In this document: one piece after another, positions 41,224-49,096 of the stretch
Layout: each line of letters opens with the position of its first letter
Position numbering within the stretch: the first letter of the stretch is position 1
Assembly (NCBI RefSeq): GCF_016860545.1
Contig: NZ_BNEB01000003.1
Span: forward strand, 2,232,001 to 2,296,000
From: Streptomyces asoensis
GTDB taxonomy: Bacteria > Actinomycetota > Actinomycetes > Streptomycetales > Streptomycetaceae
Direction: 5' to 3'
Length of the DNA stretch: 64,000 nt
Position numbers and translations under genes: made by a program
The notes under the pieces: generated by a model
What the model was told of the DNA's origin: nothing
Seen by the model: the letters and a program-made list of their open reading frames with translations, nothing else
Database searches by the model: none

Positions 41224-41883
41224 GTGGGGGACGACGCGGAGCTGACAGCCGCGGTGCTCGCGGCACAGGACGGGGACGAGACCGCGTTCCGGACCGTGTA
41301 CCGCGCGGTGCACCCGCGGCTGCTCGGGTACGTCCGCACGCTCGTGGGCGACCTCGACGCCGAGGACGTGTCCTCCGAGGCCTGGCTCCAGATAGCTCGC
41401 GACCTGGACCGGTTCAGCGGCGACGCGGACCGCTTCCGGGGGTGGGCCGCCAGGATCGCCCGCAACCGCGCCCTGGACCACATCCGCATGCGGGGCCGCC
41501 GCCCGGCGACCGTCGGCGACGAGAGCGAGCTGACCGGCCGGGCCGCCGAGTCGGACACCGCGGGCGAGGCCATCGAGGCGCTCGCCACCGGCCGCACCCT
41601 CGGCCTCATCGCCCGGCTGCCGCAGGACCAGGCCGAGGCCGTCGTCCTGCGGGTCGTCATGGGACTGGACGCCAAGACCGCCGCCGAGACGCTCGGCAAG
41701 AGACCCGGTGCCGTGCGGACGGCCGCCCACCGCGGTCTGAAGAGGCTCGCCGAACTGCTCGGCGAGGATCCCGAGACGGCCGGCGTGCTCGACGCGCTGC
41801 CGCCTCAGCGCGCGGCGCGCTCGCGCGCGGTGACGTCCGCCGGTGTGACGCATACGCACGCGCGGACGCAGAGGGACATGTGA
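41224..41883 (+). CDS. ECF-type RNA polymerase sigma factor, copy 2
   Basis: 219 residues, clearly paralogous to the factor at 39178: AAVLAAQDGDETAF, DAEDVSSEAWLQIARDLDRF, RGWAARIARNRALDHIR, LPQDQAEAVVLRVVMGLDAK and GKRPGAVRTAAHRGLKRL align one-to-one. GTG at 41224 follows GAGGAA. Its stop overlaps the start of the next gene by one base (TGATG), which strongly supports a functional sigma/regulator pair. The C-terminal tail after about residue 180 is variable. Confidence 0.9.
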   Translation: MGDDAELTAAVLAAQDGDETAFRTVYRAVHPRLLGYVRTLVGDLDAEDVSSEAWLQIARDLDRFSGDADRFRGWAARIARNRALDHIRMRGRRPATVGDESELTGRAAESDTAGEAIEALATGRTLGLIARLPQDQAEAVVLRVVMGLDAKTAAETLGKRPGAVRTAAHRGLKRLAELLGEDPETAGVLDALPPQRAARSRAVTSAGVTHTHARTQRDM

Positions 41884-43169
41884 TGGCCGACAAGCGGGAC
41901 AGGTGGCTCGACCGGGAAACGGCGGAGCGTCTGCTGCGCGGTGAGTCACCGGACACGGCCGTCGGCGGCCCGGCGGCGGACGAGGCCGAGCGGCTCTCCC
42001 GGACCCTCGGCGCGCTGGCCGCCTCGGCCGCCGGACCCCTGCCCGCCGACGAGGAACTCCCCGGCGAGGCCGCGGCTCTGGCCGCCTTCCGCAAGGCCCA
42101 CGCCGACCGTGCCGACCTCGCCCGCACCACCGGTCCCGCGGGCCGCACCCGTCCCACGACGGCAGGCGCCGCCGTCGGTGAGGCGGACGGGACCGCCGCC
42201 GGCCCGCCCCCGGTCGTGTACGCCGACGAAGCCCAGCTGGTGCGGATCGGCGCCCGGACCCCGCCGGCCACCGGCCGCCGGTGGAGCCGGCCGGTGCGCC
42301 TGGGCCTGGCCGCCGCGCTGACCGCCGGGATGGTGGGTGGGATCGCGGCCGCGACGGGTGTCCTGCCGACGCCGTTCGACGGCGCGGGCCCGGCCCGTCC
42401 CGCGGCGTCCGTCCCCGCGGCCGTGCCGACGGACGGCCACTCCCCCGCCTCGCCCGCTCCGCAGTCCCCGAGCGGCGGTCCTGGCCCCTCGGCCCCGGCC
42501 GGCGGCACGGGCGCCACCGGGCGGGGCGACACCGGCGGGGGCAGCGCCGGCGAGGGCTCCGCGGCCGTTCCCGGGGCCCGCGGCGCCTGGCCGTCCGGCG
42601 TGCCCTCCTCCTGCCGCGACCTGAGCGCCGGCCGGGGACTGGACACCGAGCGCCGCCGGACGCTGGAGCAGCGCGCGGGCGGCCCGGGGCGGGTGCCCGC
42701 GTACTGCGCGGGCGTCCTCGACGGCACCCCCCACGGCAACTCCCGCGGGGACGACCGCACTCCGAACGGCACGGCGGGCCGGCCCGGCGGGAGCGGCGGA
42801 CAGAACCAGGACGGGCGCCAGGGCCATGGCGGCGGCCCCGACGACCGGGGCGGCTCCGACGACAAGGGCGGGTCGGGCGGCGGTTCCGACGACGACGAGG
42901 ACGGTGGCCGCGGCGGACACGGCGGCGGACACGGTGACGGTCACGGCGGCGGAGCGGGTGACGGCCGTCAGGGCATCGCGCCCGGGCGCTCGGGCCACGC
43001 GGGCCGGGCGGGCCACTCCGGCGGCGCGGGTCACCCGGGCGGCGCCCACGGCCGGCCGGGCGGCCACGGTCACCAGGGCGGTCACGGGGCGTCCGGTGGT
43101 CCGGGCGGCCCGGGAGGCTCCGGTGGGTCCGGCGGCTCGGGCGGCGGTTCGTCCTCGCACCGGCACTGA
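41883..43169 (+). CDS. Single-pass membrane protein, putative anti-sigma partner, copy 2
   Basis: 428 residues. Cytoplasmic N-terminal region (DRWLDRETAERLLRGE, EAAALAAFRKAHADR), TM helix at about 138-160, a Pro/Ser-rich linker, a Cys-pair domain Cys244-Cys275 (SCRDLSAGRGLD and RVPAYCAG) matching copy 1, then about 150 residues of Gly/His/Asp-rich disorder (GGHGDGHGGG-type repeats) ending SSSHRH. The histidine/aspartate-rich tail might bind metal (inference). Translationally coupled to the sigma factor. Confidence 0.8.
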   Translation: MADKRDRWLDRETAERLLRGESPDTAVGGPAADEAERLSRTLGALAASAAGPLPADEELPGEAAALAAFRKAHADRADLARTTGPAGRTRPTTAGAAVGEADGTAAGPPPVVYADEAQLVRIGARTPPATGRRWSRPVRLGLAAALTAGMVGGIAAATGVLPTPFDGAGPARPAASVPAAVPTDGHSPASPAPQSPSGGPGPSAPAGGTGATGRGDTGGGSAGEGSAAVPGARGAWPSGVPSSCRDLSAGRGLDTERRRTLEQRAGGPGRVPAYCAGVLDGTPHGNSRGDDRTPNGTAGRPGGSGGQNQDGRQGHGGGPDDRGGSDDKGGSGGGSDDDEDGGRGGHGGGHGDGHGGGAGDGRQGIAPGRSGHAGRAGHSGGAGHPGGAHGRPGGHGHQGGHGASGGPGGPGGSGGSGGSGGGSSSHRH

Positions 43170-43672
43170 CCTGCGGTTTCGCACGTACCGAAAACTTTCT
43201 GCGCGCCGGGTGTGACGTTTTCACCGGCCGGAGCGCAGTAAGTAGTGAGCCGACTGGTCATCGGCCCTTGCATGCAGCCGGGGGTTCCCCCCGTACCTTC
43301 GGCTCGTGCGCTCGGCGCGGGCGGGACACGTTCCCCCGGTCCCGCTCGCGCCCCATAACCTCCCGCAACCCGGCCCCGCCGGGTGTCCCGCCCCCGGCGC
43401 GCGGACCCGTGGCCGACGCCCCCTCCCGGCCCACCGCCCAGGACATCGCGTGCCTCACCGGTGCGTCGCGGAGCGCGCGGACGTCCGGTCACCGACCCTG
43501 TGAGGAAGGTCAAAGCCCGGCACCGCCCACGGCTCGCCCGAGCGCCGCTACAGTCCGTCGGAAGACCGGCACGTACCGGCGGGTAACCGGGGAGTATGGC
43601 GGGACGGCCGGCAGGCGGTCCGGTCCGGTCGGTCGAAGCAACGGGTACTGCTCAGCGGGAGGCATCACACCA
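43170..43672. other. Long intergenic leader before the mutase gene
   Basis: 503 bp. Contains TGTGAC-N18-GCAGTAAG at 43211-43242 and otherwise no gene that I can support; the in-frame upstream extension of the mutase is Arg/Pro-rich and unlike mutase N-termini. No cobalamin riboswitch was recognised by eye. Confidence 0.55.
43211..43242 (+). promoter_or_regulatory. Candidate ECF-type promoter: TGTGAC-N18-GCAGTAAG
   Basis: Both hexamer-like parts and the 18-bp spacing equal the element at 37894-37925. Points toward the mutase gene, 430 bp away. Confidence 0.45.
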
Positions 43673-45253
43673 ATGGCGCGTGAGTCGGAGTCCGGACTGC
43701 CCATCGAACCGGTCTACGGGCCGGATGACCTGGCGGGCTGGGACCCGGCCGAGCGGCTGGGGCGGCCCGGCGAGTACCCCTTCACCCGCGGCGTCTATCC
43801 GTCCATGTACACCGGCCGCCCCTGGACCATGCGCCAGTACGCGGGGTTCGGCACGGCGGTGGAGTCCAACGCCCGCTACCAGCAGCTGATCGCCAACGGC
43901 ACGATGGGACTGTCGGTCGCCTTCGACCTGCCCACCCAGATGGGCCACGACTCCGACGCCCCGATCGCGAGCGGCGAGGTCGGCAAGGTGGGCGTGGCCA
44001 TCGACTCGGTCGAGGACATGCGGGTGCTGTTCTGCGGGATCCCGCTGGACAAGGTCTCGACGTCGATGACGATCAACGCCCCCGCGGCCCTGCTGCTCCT
44101 GATGTACCAGCTGGTCGGCGAGGAGCAGGGCGTGCCGGCCGACCGGCTGACCGGCACGATCCAGAACGACGTGCTGAAGGAGTACATCGCCCGCGGCACG
44201 TACATCTTCCCGCCGAAGCCCTCGCTCCGGCTGATCGCGGACATCTTCAAGTACTGCAAGGCCGAGATCCCGAAGTGGAACACGATCTCGATCTCCGGCT
44301 ACCACATGGCCGAGGCGGGTGCCTCCCCGGCGCAGGAGATCGCCTTCACGCTGGCCGACGGCATCGAGTACGTTCGTACGGCGGTCGCCGCCGGCATGGA
44401 CGTGGACGACTTCGCGCCCCGTCTGTCCTTCTTCTTCGTGGCCCGCACGACCATCCTGGAGGAGGTCGCCAAGTTCCGCGCCGCGCGCCGGATCTGGGCG
44501 CGGGTGATGAAGGAGGAGTTCGGCGCGAAGAACCCCAAGTCGCTGATGCTCCGCTTCCACACGCAGACGGCGGGCGTCCAGCTGACGGCCCAGCAGCCCG
44601 AGGTCAATCTGGTCCGGGTGGCGGTCCAGGGGCTCGCGGCCGTGCTGGGCGGCACGCAGTCCCTGCACACGAACTCCTTCGACGAGGCGATCGCGCTGCC
44701 CACGGACAAGAGCGCCCGCCTCGCCCTGCGCACCCAGCAGGTGCTCGCGTACGAGACCGACGTGACGGCGACGGTCGACCCCTTCGCCGGCTCCTACGTC
44801 GTGGAGCGGATGACCGACGACGTCGAGGCGGCGGCCCTCGGGCTGATGGAGAAGGTCGAGGACCTCGGCGGCGCGGTGGCGGCGATCGAGCACGGTTTCC
44901 AGAAGAGCGAGATCGAGCGGTCCGCCTACCGGATCGCCCAGGAGACCGATGCGGGCGAGCGGGTCGTGGTGGGCGTCAACCGCTACCAGCTCGACGCGGA
45001 GGAGCCCTACGAGCCGCTCCGCGTGGACCCGGCCATCGAGGCGCAGCAGGCGCGGCGGCTCGCGAAGCTGCGGGCCGAGCGCGACACGGCGGCGGTGGAC
45101 GCGGCCCTGGACGCCCTGAAGAAGGCGGCGGAGGGCGAGGACAACGTCCTCTACCCGATGAAGGACGCGCTGCGGGCGCGGGCGACGGTGGGCGAGGTGT
45201 GCAACGCGCTGCGGGAGGTCTGGGGGACGTACGTGCCCTCGGACGCGTTCTGA
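43673..45253 (+). CDS. Acyl-CoA mutase large subunit (methylmalonyl-/isobutyryl-CoA mutase type)
   Basis: 526 residues: the catalytic TIM-barrel part of adenosylcobalamin-dependent mutases (PGEYPFTRGVYPSMYTGRPWTMRQYAGFG, given here in pieces PFTRGVYPSMY and WTMRQYAGFG; SVAFDLPTQMG; ISGYHMAEAGA; RFHTQTAGVQLT). It lacks the C-terminal B12-binding domain (DxHxxG), which must come from a separate small subunit not in this window. Carbon-skeleton rearrangement of a branched acyl-CoA; isobutyryl- or a related substrate is as likely as methylmalonyl-CoA. GGGAGG lies 10 bp before the ATG. Confidence 0.9.
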   Translation: MARESESGLPIEPVYGPDDLAGWDPAERLGRPGEYPFTRGVYPSMYTGRPWTMRQYAGFGTAVESNARYQQLIANGTMGLSVAFDLPTQMGHDSDAPIASGEVGKVGVAIDSVEDMRVLFCGIPLDKVSTSMTINAPAALLLLMYQLVGEEQGVPADRLTGTIQNDVLKEYIARGTYIFPPKPSLRLIADIFKYCKAEIPKWNTISISGYHMAEAGASPAQEIAFTLADGIEYVRTAVAAGMDVDDFAPRLSFFFVARTTILEEVAKFRAARRIWARVMKEEFGAKNPKSLMLRFHTQTAGVQLTAQQPEVNLVRVAVQGLAAVLGGTQSLHTNSFDEAIALPTDKSARLALRTQQVLAYETDVTATVDPFAGSYVVERMTDDVEAAALGLMEKVEDLGGAVAAIEHGFQKSEIERSAYRIAQETDAGERVVVGVNRYQLDAEEPYEPLRVDPAIEAQQARRLAKLRAERDTAAVDAALDALKKAAEGEDNVLYPMKDALRARATVGEVCNALREVWGTYVPSDAF

Positions 45254-45310
45254 GCCGGTCGGCTCCCGGGGTGCTCACCGAAGTGCTTGCCGGGGTGCTT
45301 CCCGACGGGC

Positions 45311-46678
45311 TCACCGGGGCTCTTCGAGTGCTTCCCGGGGGAGGCCGAGGCGCGCGCGGTACTCCCCGAGTCCCTCCCGCGTGTCGCCCGCCCAGCCCAC
45401 GTGGCCGTCGGGGCGGACCAGGTACACACCGCTGTCCAGGGTCAGCAGGGTCCAGTCCGGCCCCCTGAGCCGGTCGAAGAGGCGCACGCCGTCGACGGTC
45501 AGGTCCGGGACGCGGTCACCGGCGCGCAGCGGGCCGGGGTCTTCCCGGGTCTCCTCGCTCAGCGACGAGTGCCGGTAGCCGAGGCCCAGCTGCCGTGTCT
45601 TCGCGCCCCGGCGCGCCTCGTCCCGGTGGATCGCGGTGGAGAGGCCGAGCACCTGCTCGGCGACAGGGCGCCGCTCCTCCTCGTAGGTGTCCAGCAGGCT
45701 GTCGGGCGCGTGTCCGGCCAGCACCGCGCCCAGCTTCCAGCCCAGGTTGTACGCGTCCTGGACGCTGGTGTTCAGCCCTTGGCCGCCGGCCGGGGAGTGC
45801 ACGTGCGCCGCGTCGCCGGCCAGGAAGATCCGTCCCTCGCGGAAGCGGTCCGCCAGGGCGGCGCGCGGGCGGAAGTCGGACGCCCAGAAGAGCTCCGTCA
45901 CCGCGCCGGGCGCGAGGTGGGTGCGCTCCGAGACCAGCTTGCGGACGCCCTCCAGGGACAGATCCGGAGCCGCCCCGCCGGGGAGCCGCGCCATCAGCTG
46001 GAACTGGTCCGTCCCGGCCAGCGGGCACAGCGCCAGGAAGCCCGACTCCGGCTCGCTCGGCGGGAACAGATGCCACCACGTCCGGTCCAGATCCGGGATC
46101 CGCACGTCCGCCACCAGGGCCGCGTCCGGGTCGAGAGTCTCGCCGCGCATCTTTGTGCCGAGCGCGCGGCGCACCGCCGATCGACCGCCGTCCGCGGCGA
46201 CGGCGTACCGGGCGCGGACCGGCCCGCCGGAGGTGAAGTGCGCCGTCACCCCCGCGCCGTCCTGCTCGAGCCGCACCACCTCACGGCCGAAGGCCGCGGT
46301 CCCGCCCAGCTCCGTCAGCCGCGCCAGCAGGATCTCCTGGGTGCGCCACTGCGGGACCATCCACGGGGTGGTGAAGCGGCAGCCCTCCTCGCCGTCCTCC
46401 ATCGGGTCGAACATCGCGTGCTCGCCGACCTGCTCACCGTCCGCCCAGACCATGCCCACGGGGTAGGCGCCACCGGCGGCGAGGATCTCGTCCAGGACGC
46501 CGAGGTCCTCGCAGACCTCCAGCGTGCGCGGTTGCAGGCCCTTGCCGCGGGAGCCGGGCGCCAGGCCCTCGCCCCGCTCCACCACCAGCGCCCGCACGCC
46601 CCGCCGGGCCAGGTCGATGCCCAGGACGAGGCCGGTGGGGCCCGCGCCGACGATCAGGACGTCCATGTCCCTGTCCAT
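45311..46678 (-). CDS. Class A FAD monooxygenase (aromatic hydroxylase/Rox-like)
   Basis: 455 residues. FAD Rossmann motif VLIVGAGPTGLVLGIDLARRG, NAD(P)H/FAD motif DGGRSAVR, and FLAGDAAHVHSPAGGQGLNTSVQDAYNLGWKL (cited in parts: GDAAHVHSP, GGQGLN). A C-terminal thioredoxin-like remnant follows, as in rifampicin monooxygenases and polyketide hydroxylases. Could inactivate an aromatic antibiotic or tailor a metabolite. AAGGAGAG before the ATG overlaps an operator palindrome; divergent TetR regulator next door. Confidence 0.88.
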   Translation of the reverse strand: MDRDMDVLIVGAGPTGLVLGIDLARRGVRALVVERGEGLAPGSRGKGLQPRTLEVCEDLGVLDEILAAGGAYPVGMVWADGEQVGEHAMFDPMEDGEEGCRFTTPWMVPQWRTQEILLARLTELGGTAAFGREVVRLEQDGAGVTAHFTSGGPVRARYAVAADGGRSAVRRALGTKMRGETLDPDAALVADVRIPDLDRTWWHLFPPSEPESGFLALCPLAGTDQFQLMARLPGGAAPDLSLEGVRKLVSERTHLAPGAVTELFWASDFRPRAALADRFREGRIFLAGDAAHVHSPAGGQGLNTSVQDAYNLGWKLGAVLAGHAPDSLLDTYEEERRPVAEQVLGLSTAIHRDEARRGAKTRQLGLGYRHSSLSEETREDPGPLRAGDRVPDLTVDGVRLFDRLRGPDWTLLTLDSGVYLVRPDGHVGWAGDTREGLGEYRARLGLPREALEEPR

Positions 46679-46687
46679 GCCACTCTC

Positions 46688-46702
46688 CTTAACGCTGTTA
46701 AG
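46688..46702. promoter_or_regulatory. Palindromic operator A (TetR type)
   Basis: CTTAACGCTGTTAAG, arms CTTAACG/TGTTAAG around a central base, overlapping the ribosome-binding site of the monooxygenase gene. Binding here should block that gene directly. Confidence 0.7.
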
Positions 46703-46724
46703 TTCCGACGCCCACGAGAGTGGC

Positions 46725-46739
46725 CTTAACGGCGTTAAG
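46725..46739. promoter_or_regulatory. Palindromic operator B (TetR type)
   Basis: CTTAACGGCGTTAAG, near-identical to operator A with centres 37 bp apart, 9 bp before the TetR start. Fits autoregulation. Confidence 0.7.
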
Positions 46740-46748
46740 CTGTCAAGT

Positions 46749-47399
46749 GTGAGTACCGAACGACGCGCCCCCCTCGACCGCGCACGGGTCGCGGACACCG
46801 CGCTCAGGCTTCTGGACGAAGTGGGTCTCGACGGGCTGAGCCTGCGCGCCATCGCCCGCGAGCTGGACGTCAAGGCCCCCGCCCTCTACTGGCACTTCAA
46901 GGACAAGCAGGCCCTGCTGGACGAGATGGCGACCGAGATGTACCGGCGGATGGCCGCGGGCACCGCGCTCGACCCCGCCGACAGCTGGCAGGACCGGCTG
47001 CGCGGCGCCAACCGCGGGCTGCGCGCCGGACTCCTCGCCCACCGCGACGGCGCCAAGGTCTTCAGCGGCTCGCGTTTCACCGGCACCGACCACGCGGCAC
47101 AGATGGAGGACAACCTGCGGCTGTTCACGGTCGCCGGGTTCGCCCTGGCCGACGCCGCACGCGCCCTGTCCGCCTCCTACGCGTACACCATCGGGTTCGT
47201 CACCGAGGAGCAGGGCGTGCAGCCGCTGCCGGGTGAGCGGCGCGAAGGGTACGACGTCGGCGAACGCGCCCGGCTGCTCGCCGAGTTCCCCCTGTCGGCG
47301 GAGGTGGGCGCGGAGATCTTCGAGGACTACGACCGGCAGTTCGAGGAAGGCCTGGAGATCGTCGTGGCCGGTGTCGCCGCGCGCTACGGGGTCCGCTGA
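46749..47399 (+). CDS. TetR-family regulator with TetR_C domain
   Basis: 216 residues. HTH domain: ARVADTALRLLDEVGLDGLSLRAIARELDV, KAPALYWHFKDKQALLDEMA (split here); the C-terminal part (LRGANRGLRAGLLAHRDGAKVFSG) matches the classical tetracycline-repressor ligand domain. GTG at 46749. Two palindromes in the divergent promoter region make it the evident repressor of the flavin monooxygenase. Ligand probably an aromatic or polycyclic compound (inference). Confidence 0.9.
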   Translation: MSTERRAPLDRARVADTALRLLDEVGLDGLSLRAIARELDVKAPALYWHFKDKQALLDEMATEMYRRMAAGTALDPADSWQDRLRGANRGLRAGLLAHRDGAKVFSGSRFTGTDHAAQMEDNLRLFTVAGFALADAARALSASYAYTIGFVTEEQGVQPLPGERREGYDVGERARLLAEFPLSAEVGAEIFEDYDRQFEEGLEIVVAGVAARYGVR

Positions 47400-47568
47400 C
47401 CGCGGCTCCGACGACGGCTCCGGCGCCAGGTCCTGACGGCTCGCCCGGGGCGCCGCGGGCGGCGGCCGTGACGCCCGCGGTGACGCCCGCCGTGTCCGTC
47501 GATTCACGGCATTGCACCACTCATCGCGCGTTCGGGCCGCGTTCACATCGCGCCCCTACGTTCGCCGA

Positions 47569-48597
47569 ATGCCTGACATATCCAGCCGGGTGCAGGAGTC
47601 TCGCGTACCGCGTCAGCCCGGCGGCGCCGCGCTCGTCTCCTATGTGCTGCCCGTCTTCGACGAACAGGACGGAATCCGCCACTTCCACGAGGAACTCGTG
47701 GCGGCCCTGGGCGAACGCCCGGAATTCACTTACGAGTTGGTGTACGTCAACGACGGCTCCAGCGACGGAACGCCCGGGATCCTGGAAGACATCGCGAAGA
47801 ACGACCGGCGCGTCCGGGTCGTCGACTTCGCCCGCAACTTCGGGCACCAGATGGCCATCACGGCCGGCATCGACGAGGCGCGCGGCGACGCCGTCATCGT
47901 CATGGACACCGACCTCCAGGACCCGCCCGCCGTCAGCCTGCGGCTGATCGACGCCTGGCGGGACGGGGCGGAGATCGTGCACGCCCGCCGGCGCAGCCGT
48001 CAGGACACGTTCTTCAAACGGGCCACCGCGCACGCCTACTACCGGCTCCTGCGGTCCTCCACCGACGTGGACATCCCGCTGGACACCGGCGACTTCCGGC
48101 TCATGGACCGGCGTGCCGCCGACGAGCTGCGCCGCTTCCGCGAGCGCAGCCGGTTCGTGCGCGGCATGGTCGCCTCGATCGGCTTCCGGCAGAGCGAGGT
48201 GCGCTTCGACCGCGACGAGCGGTTCGCCGGGGAGACCAAGTACCCGCTGCGCAAGATGGCGCGGCTCGCCGTCGACGGCCTGACCGGCTTCTCCACCGCG
48301 CCCCTGCGGATGATCACCAAGCTGGGCTTCGCGGTGCTCGCGCTCTCCCTCGTCGGCATCTGCTACGCGCTGGCCATGAAGGTCCTGCGGCCCGAGATCA
48401 CGGTCTCCGGCTGGACGATGCTGATGGTCGTCGTGCTGTTCATGGGCGGTGTGCAGATGCTGTCGCTCGGCGTGCTGGGCAGCTATGTGGGCCGTACGTA
48501 CAACGAGGTGCAGGGCCGGCCCCTGTACACCGTGCGGCAGGTCATCTCGCACGACCCGGAGGCCGCCGGCGGCGACGGCACCGGACATGGCCGCTGA
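47569..48597 (+). CDS. GT2 polyprenyl-phosphate glycosyltransferase (GtrB/DPM1-like)
   Basis: 342 residues. GT-A domain with VNDGSSDGT and MDTDLQDPP (DxD-type metal site), GDFRLMDRRA, then two C-terminal TM helices (about 255-320). Enzymes of this class transfer a hexose from UDP/GDP-sugar to undecaprenyl phosphate on the cytoplasmic face. Heads a four-gene module with GtrA (flippase-type) and, downstream, a GT-C-like protein. ATG at 47569 gives MPDISSRVQE; an ATG 19 codons up adds unlikely residues. Confidence 0.9.
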   Translation: MPDISSRVQESRVPRQPGGAALVSYVLPVFDEQDGIRHFHEELVAALGERPEFTYELVYVNDGSSDGTPGILEDIAKNDRRVRVVDFARNFGHQMAITAGIDEARGDAVIVMDTDLQDPPAVSLRLIDAWRDGAEIVHARRRSRQDTFFKRATAHAYYRLLRSSTDVDIPLDTGDFRLMDRRAADELRRFRERSRFVRGMVASIGFRQSEVRFDRDERFAGETKYPLRKMARLAVDGLTGFSTAPLRMITKLGFAVLALSLVGICYALAMKVLRPEITVSGWTMLMVVVLFMGGVQMLSLGVLGSYVGRTYNEVQGRPLYTVRQVISHDPEAAGGDGTGHGR

Positions 48598-49096
48598 GGC
48601 CGGGGCGCACGCCGGCCCTCGCACGGACCCCGGTCCCGCCTCCTCCCCGGCGGCCGCCGGCACCCCCTCCGTCACCGGCTCTCCGCCCGCCACCGGCCCC
48701 CCGTCCGCCGCCGCGACCCGTACCCGTGACCTGCGGCAGCTGATCACCTACGCCCTGGTCGGCGGCAGCGGTGTCCTGCTGGACCTGGGCGCCTTCCTGC
48801 TGCTCTACAACGTCGCCGGGCTGCACGAGCAGGTGGCCAACGTGCTCTCCACCAGCCTCGGCATCACCAACAACTTCGTCCTGAACGCCCTGTTCACCTT
48901 CGGCAAGCGCGACCGTCTGCTGCTGCGCTGGCTGCGCTTCTACTCCGTCGGCCTGACCGGCATCGCCCTGACGTTCGTGCTGCTCGCGGTGTGCTCCCGG
49001 GGCCTCGACATCGACCCGAACCTCGTCAAGGCCGGTTCGCTGCCCCTGGTGCTGGTCTTCCAGTTCGCGCTCAACAGAAAGTGGAGTTTCGCATGA
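48587..49096 (+). CDS. GtrA-family membrane protein
   Basis: 169 residues. A Pro/Ser/Thr-rich N-terminal 45, then four TM helices with QLITYALVGGSGVLLDLGAF, NNFVLNALFTFGKR and the C-terminal FALNRKWSF typical of GtrA. GtrA proteins are thought to flip polyprenyl-linked sugars made by GtrB-type partners. Starts inside the GT2 gene (11-bp overlap) and its stop overlaps the next start (ATGA). Confidence 0.87.
   Translation: MAAEAGAHAGPRTDPGPASSPAAAGTPSVTGSPPATGPPSAAATRTRDLRQLITYALVGGSGVLLDLGAFLLLYNVAGLHEQVANVLSTSLGITNNFVLNALFTFGKRDRLLLRWLRFYSVGLTGIALTFVLLAVCSRGLDIDPNLVKAGSLPLVLVFQFALNRKWSFA

Noticed and set aside
42800..43169. G-rich direct repeats as a CRISPR array or DNA repeat element
   Set aside because: They are codon-level repeats of a Gly/His/Asp-rich protein tail with irregular period and no spacers.
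43268..43672. 135-codon upstream extension of the mutase
   Set aside because: Arg/Pro-rich, unlike mutase N-termini, and the ATG at 43673 has a good ribosome-binding site.
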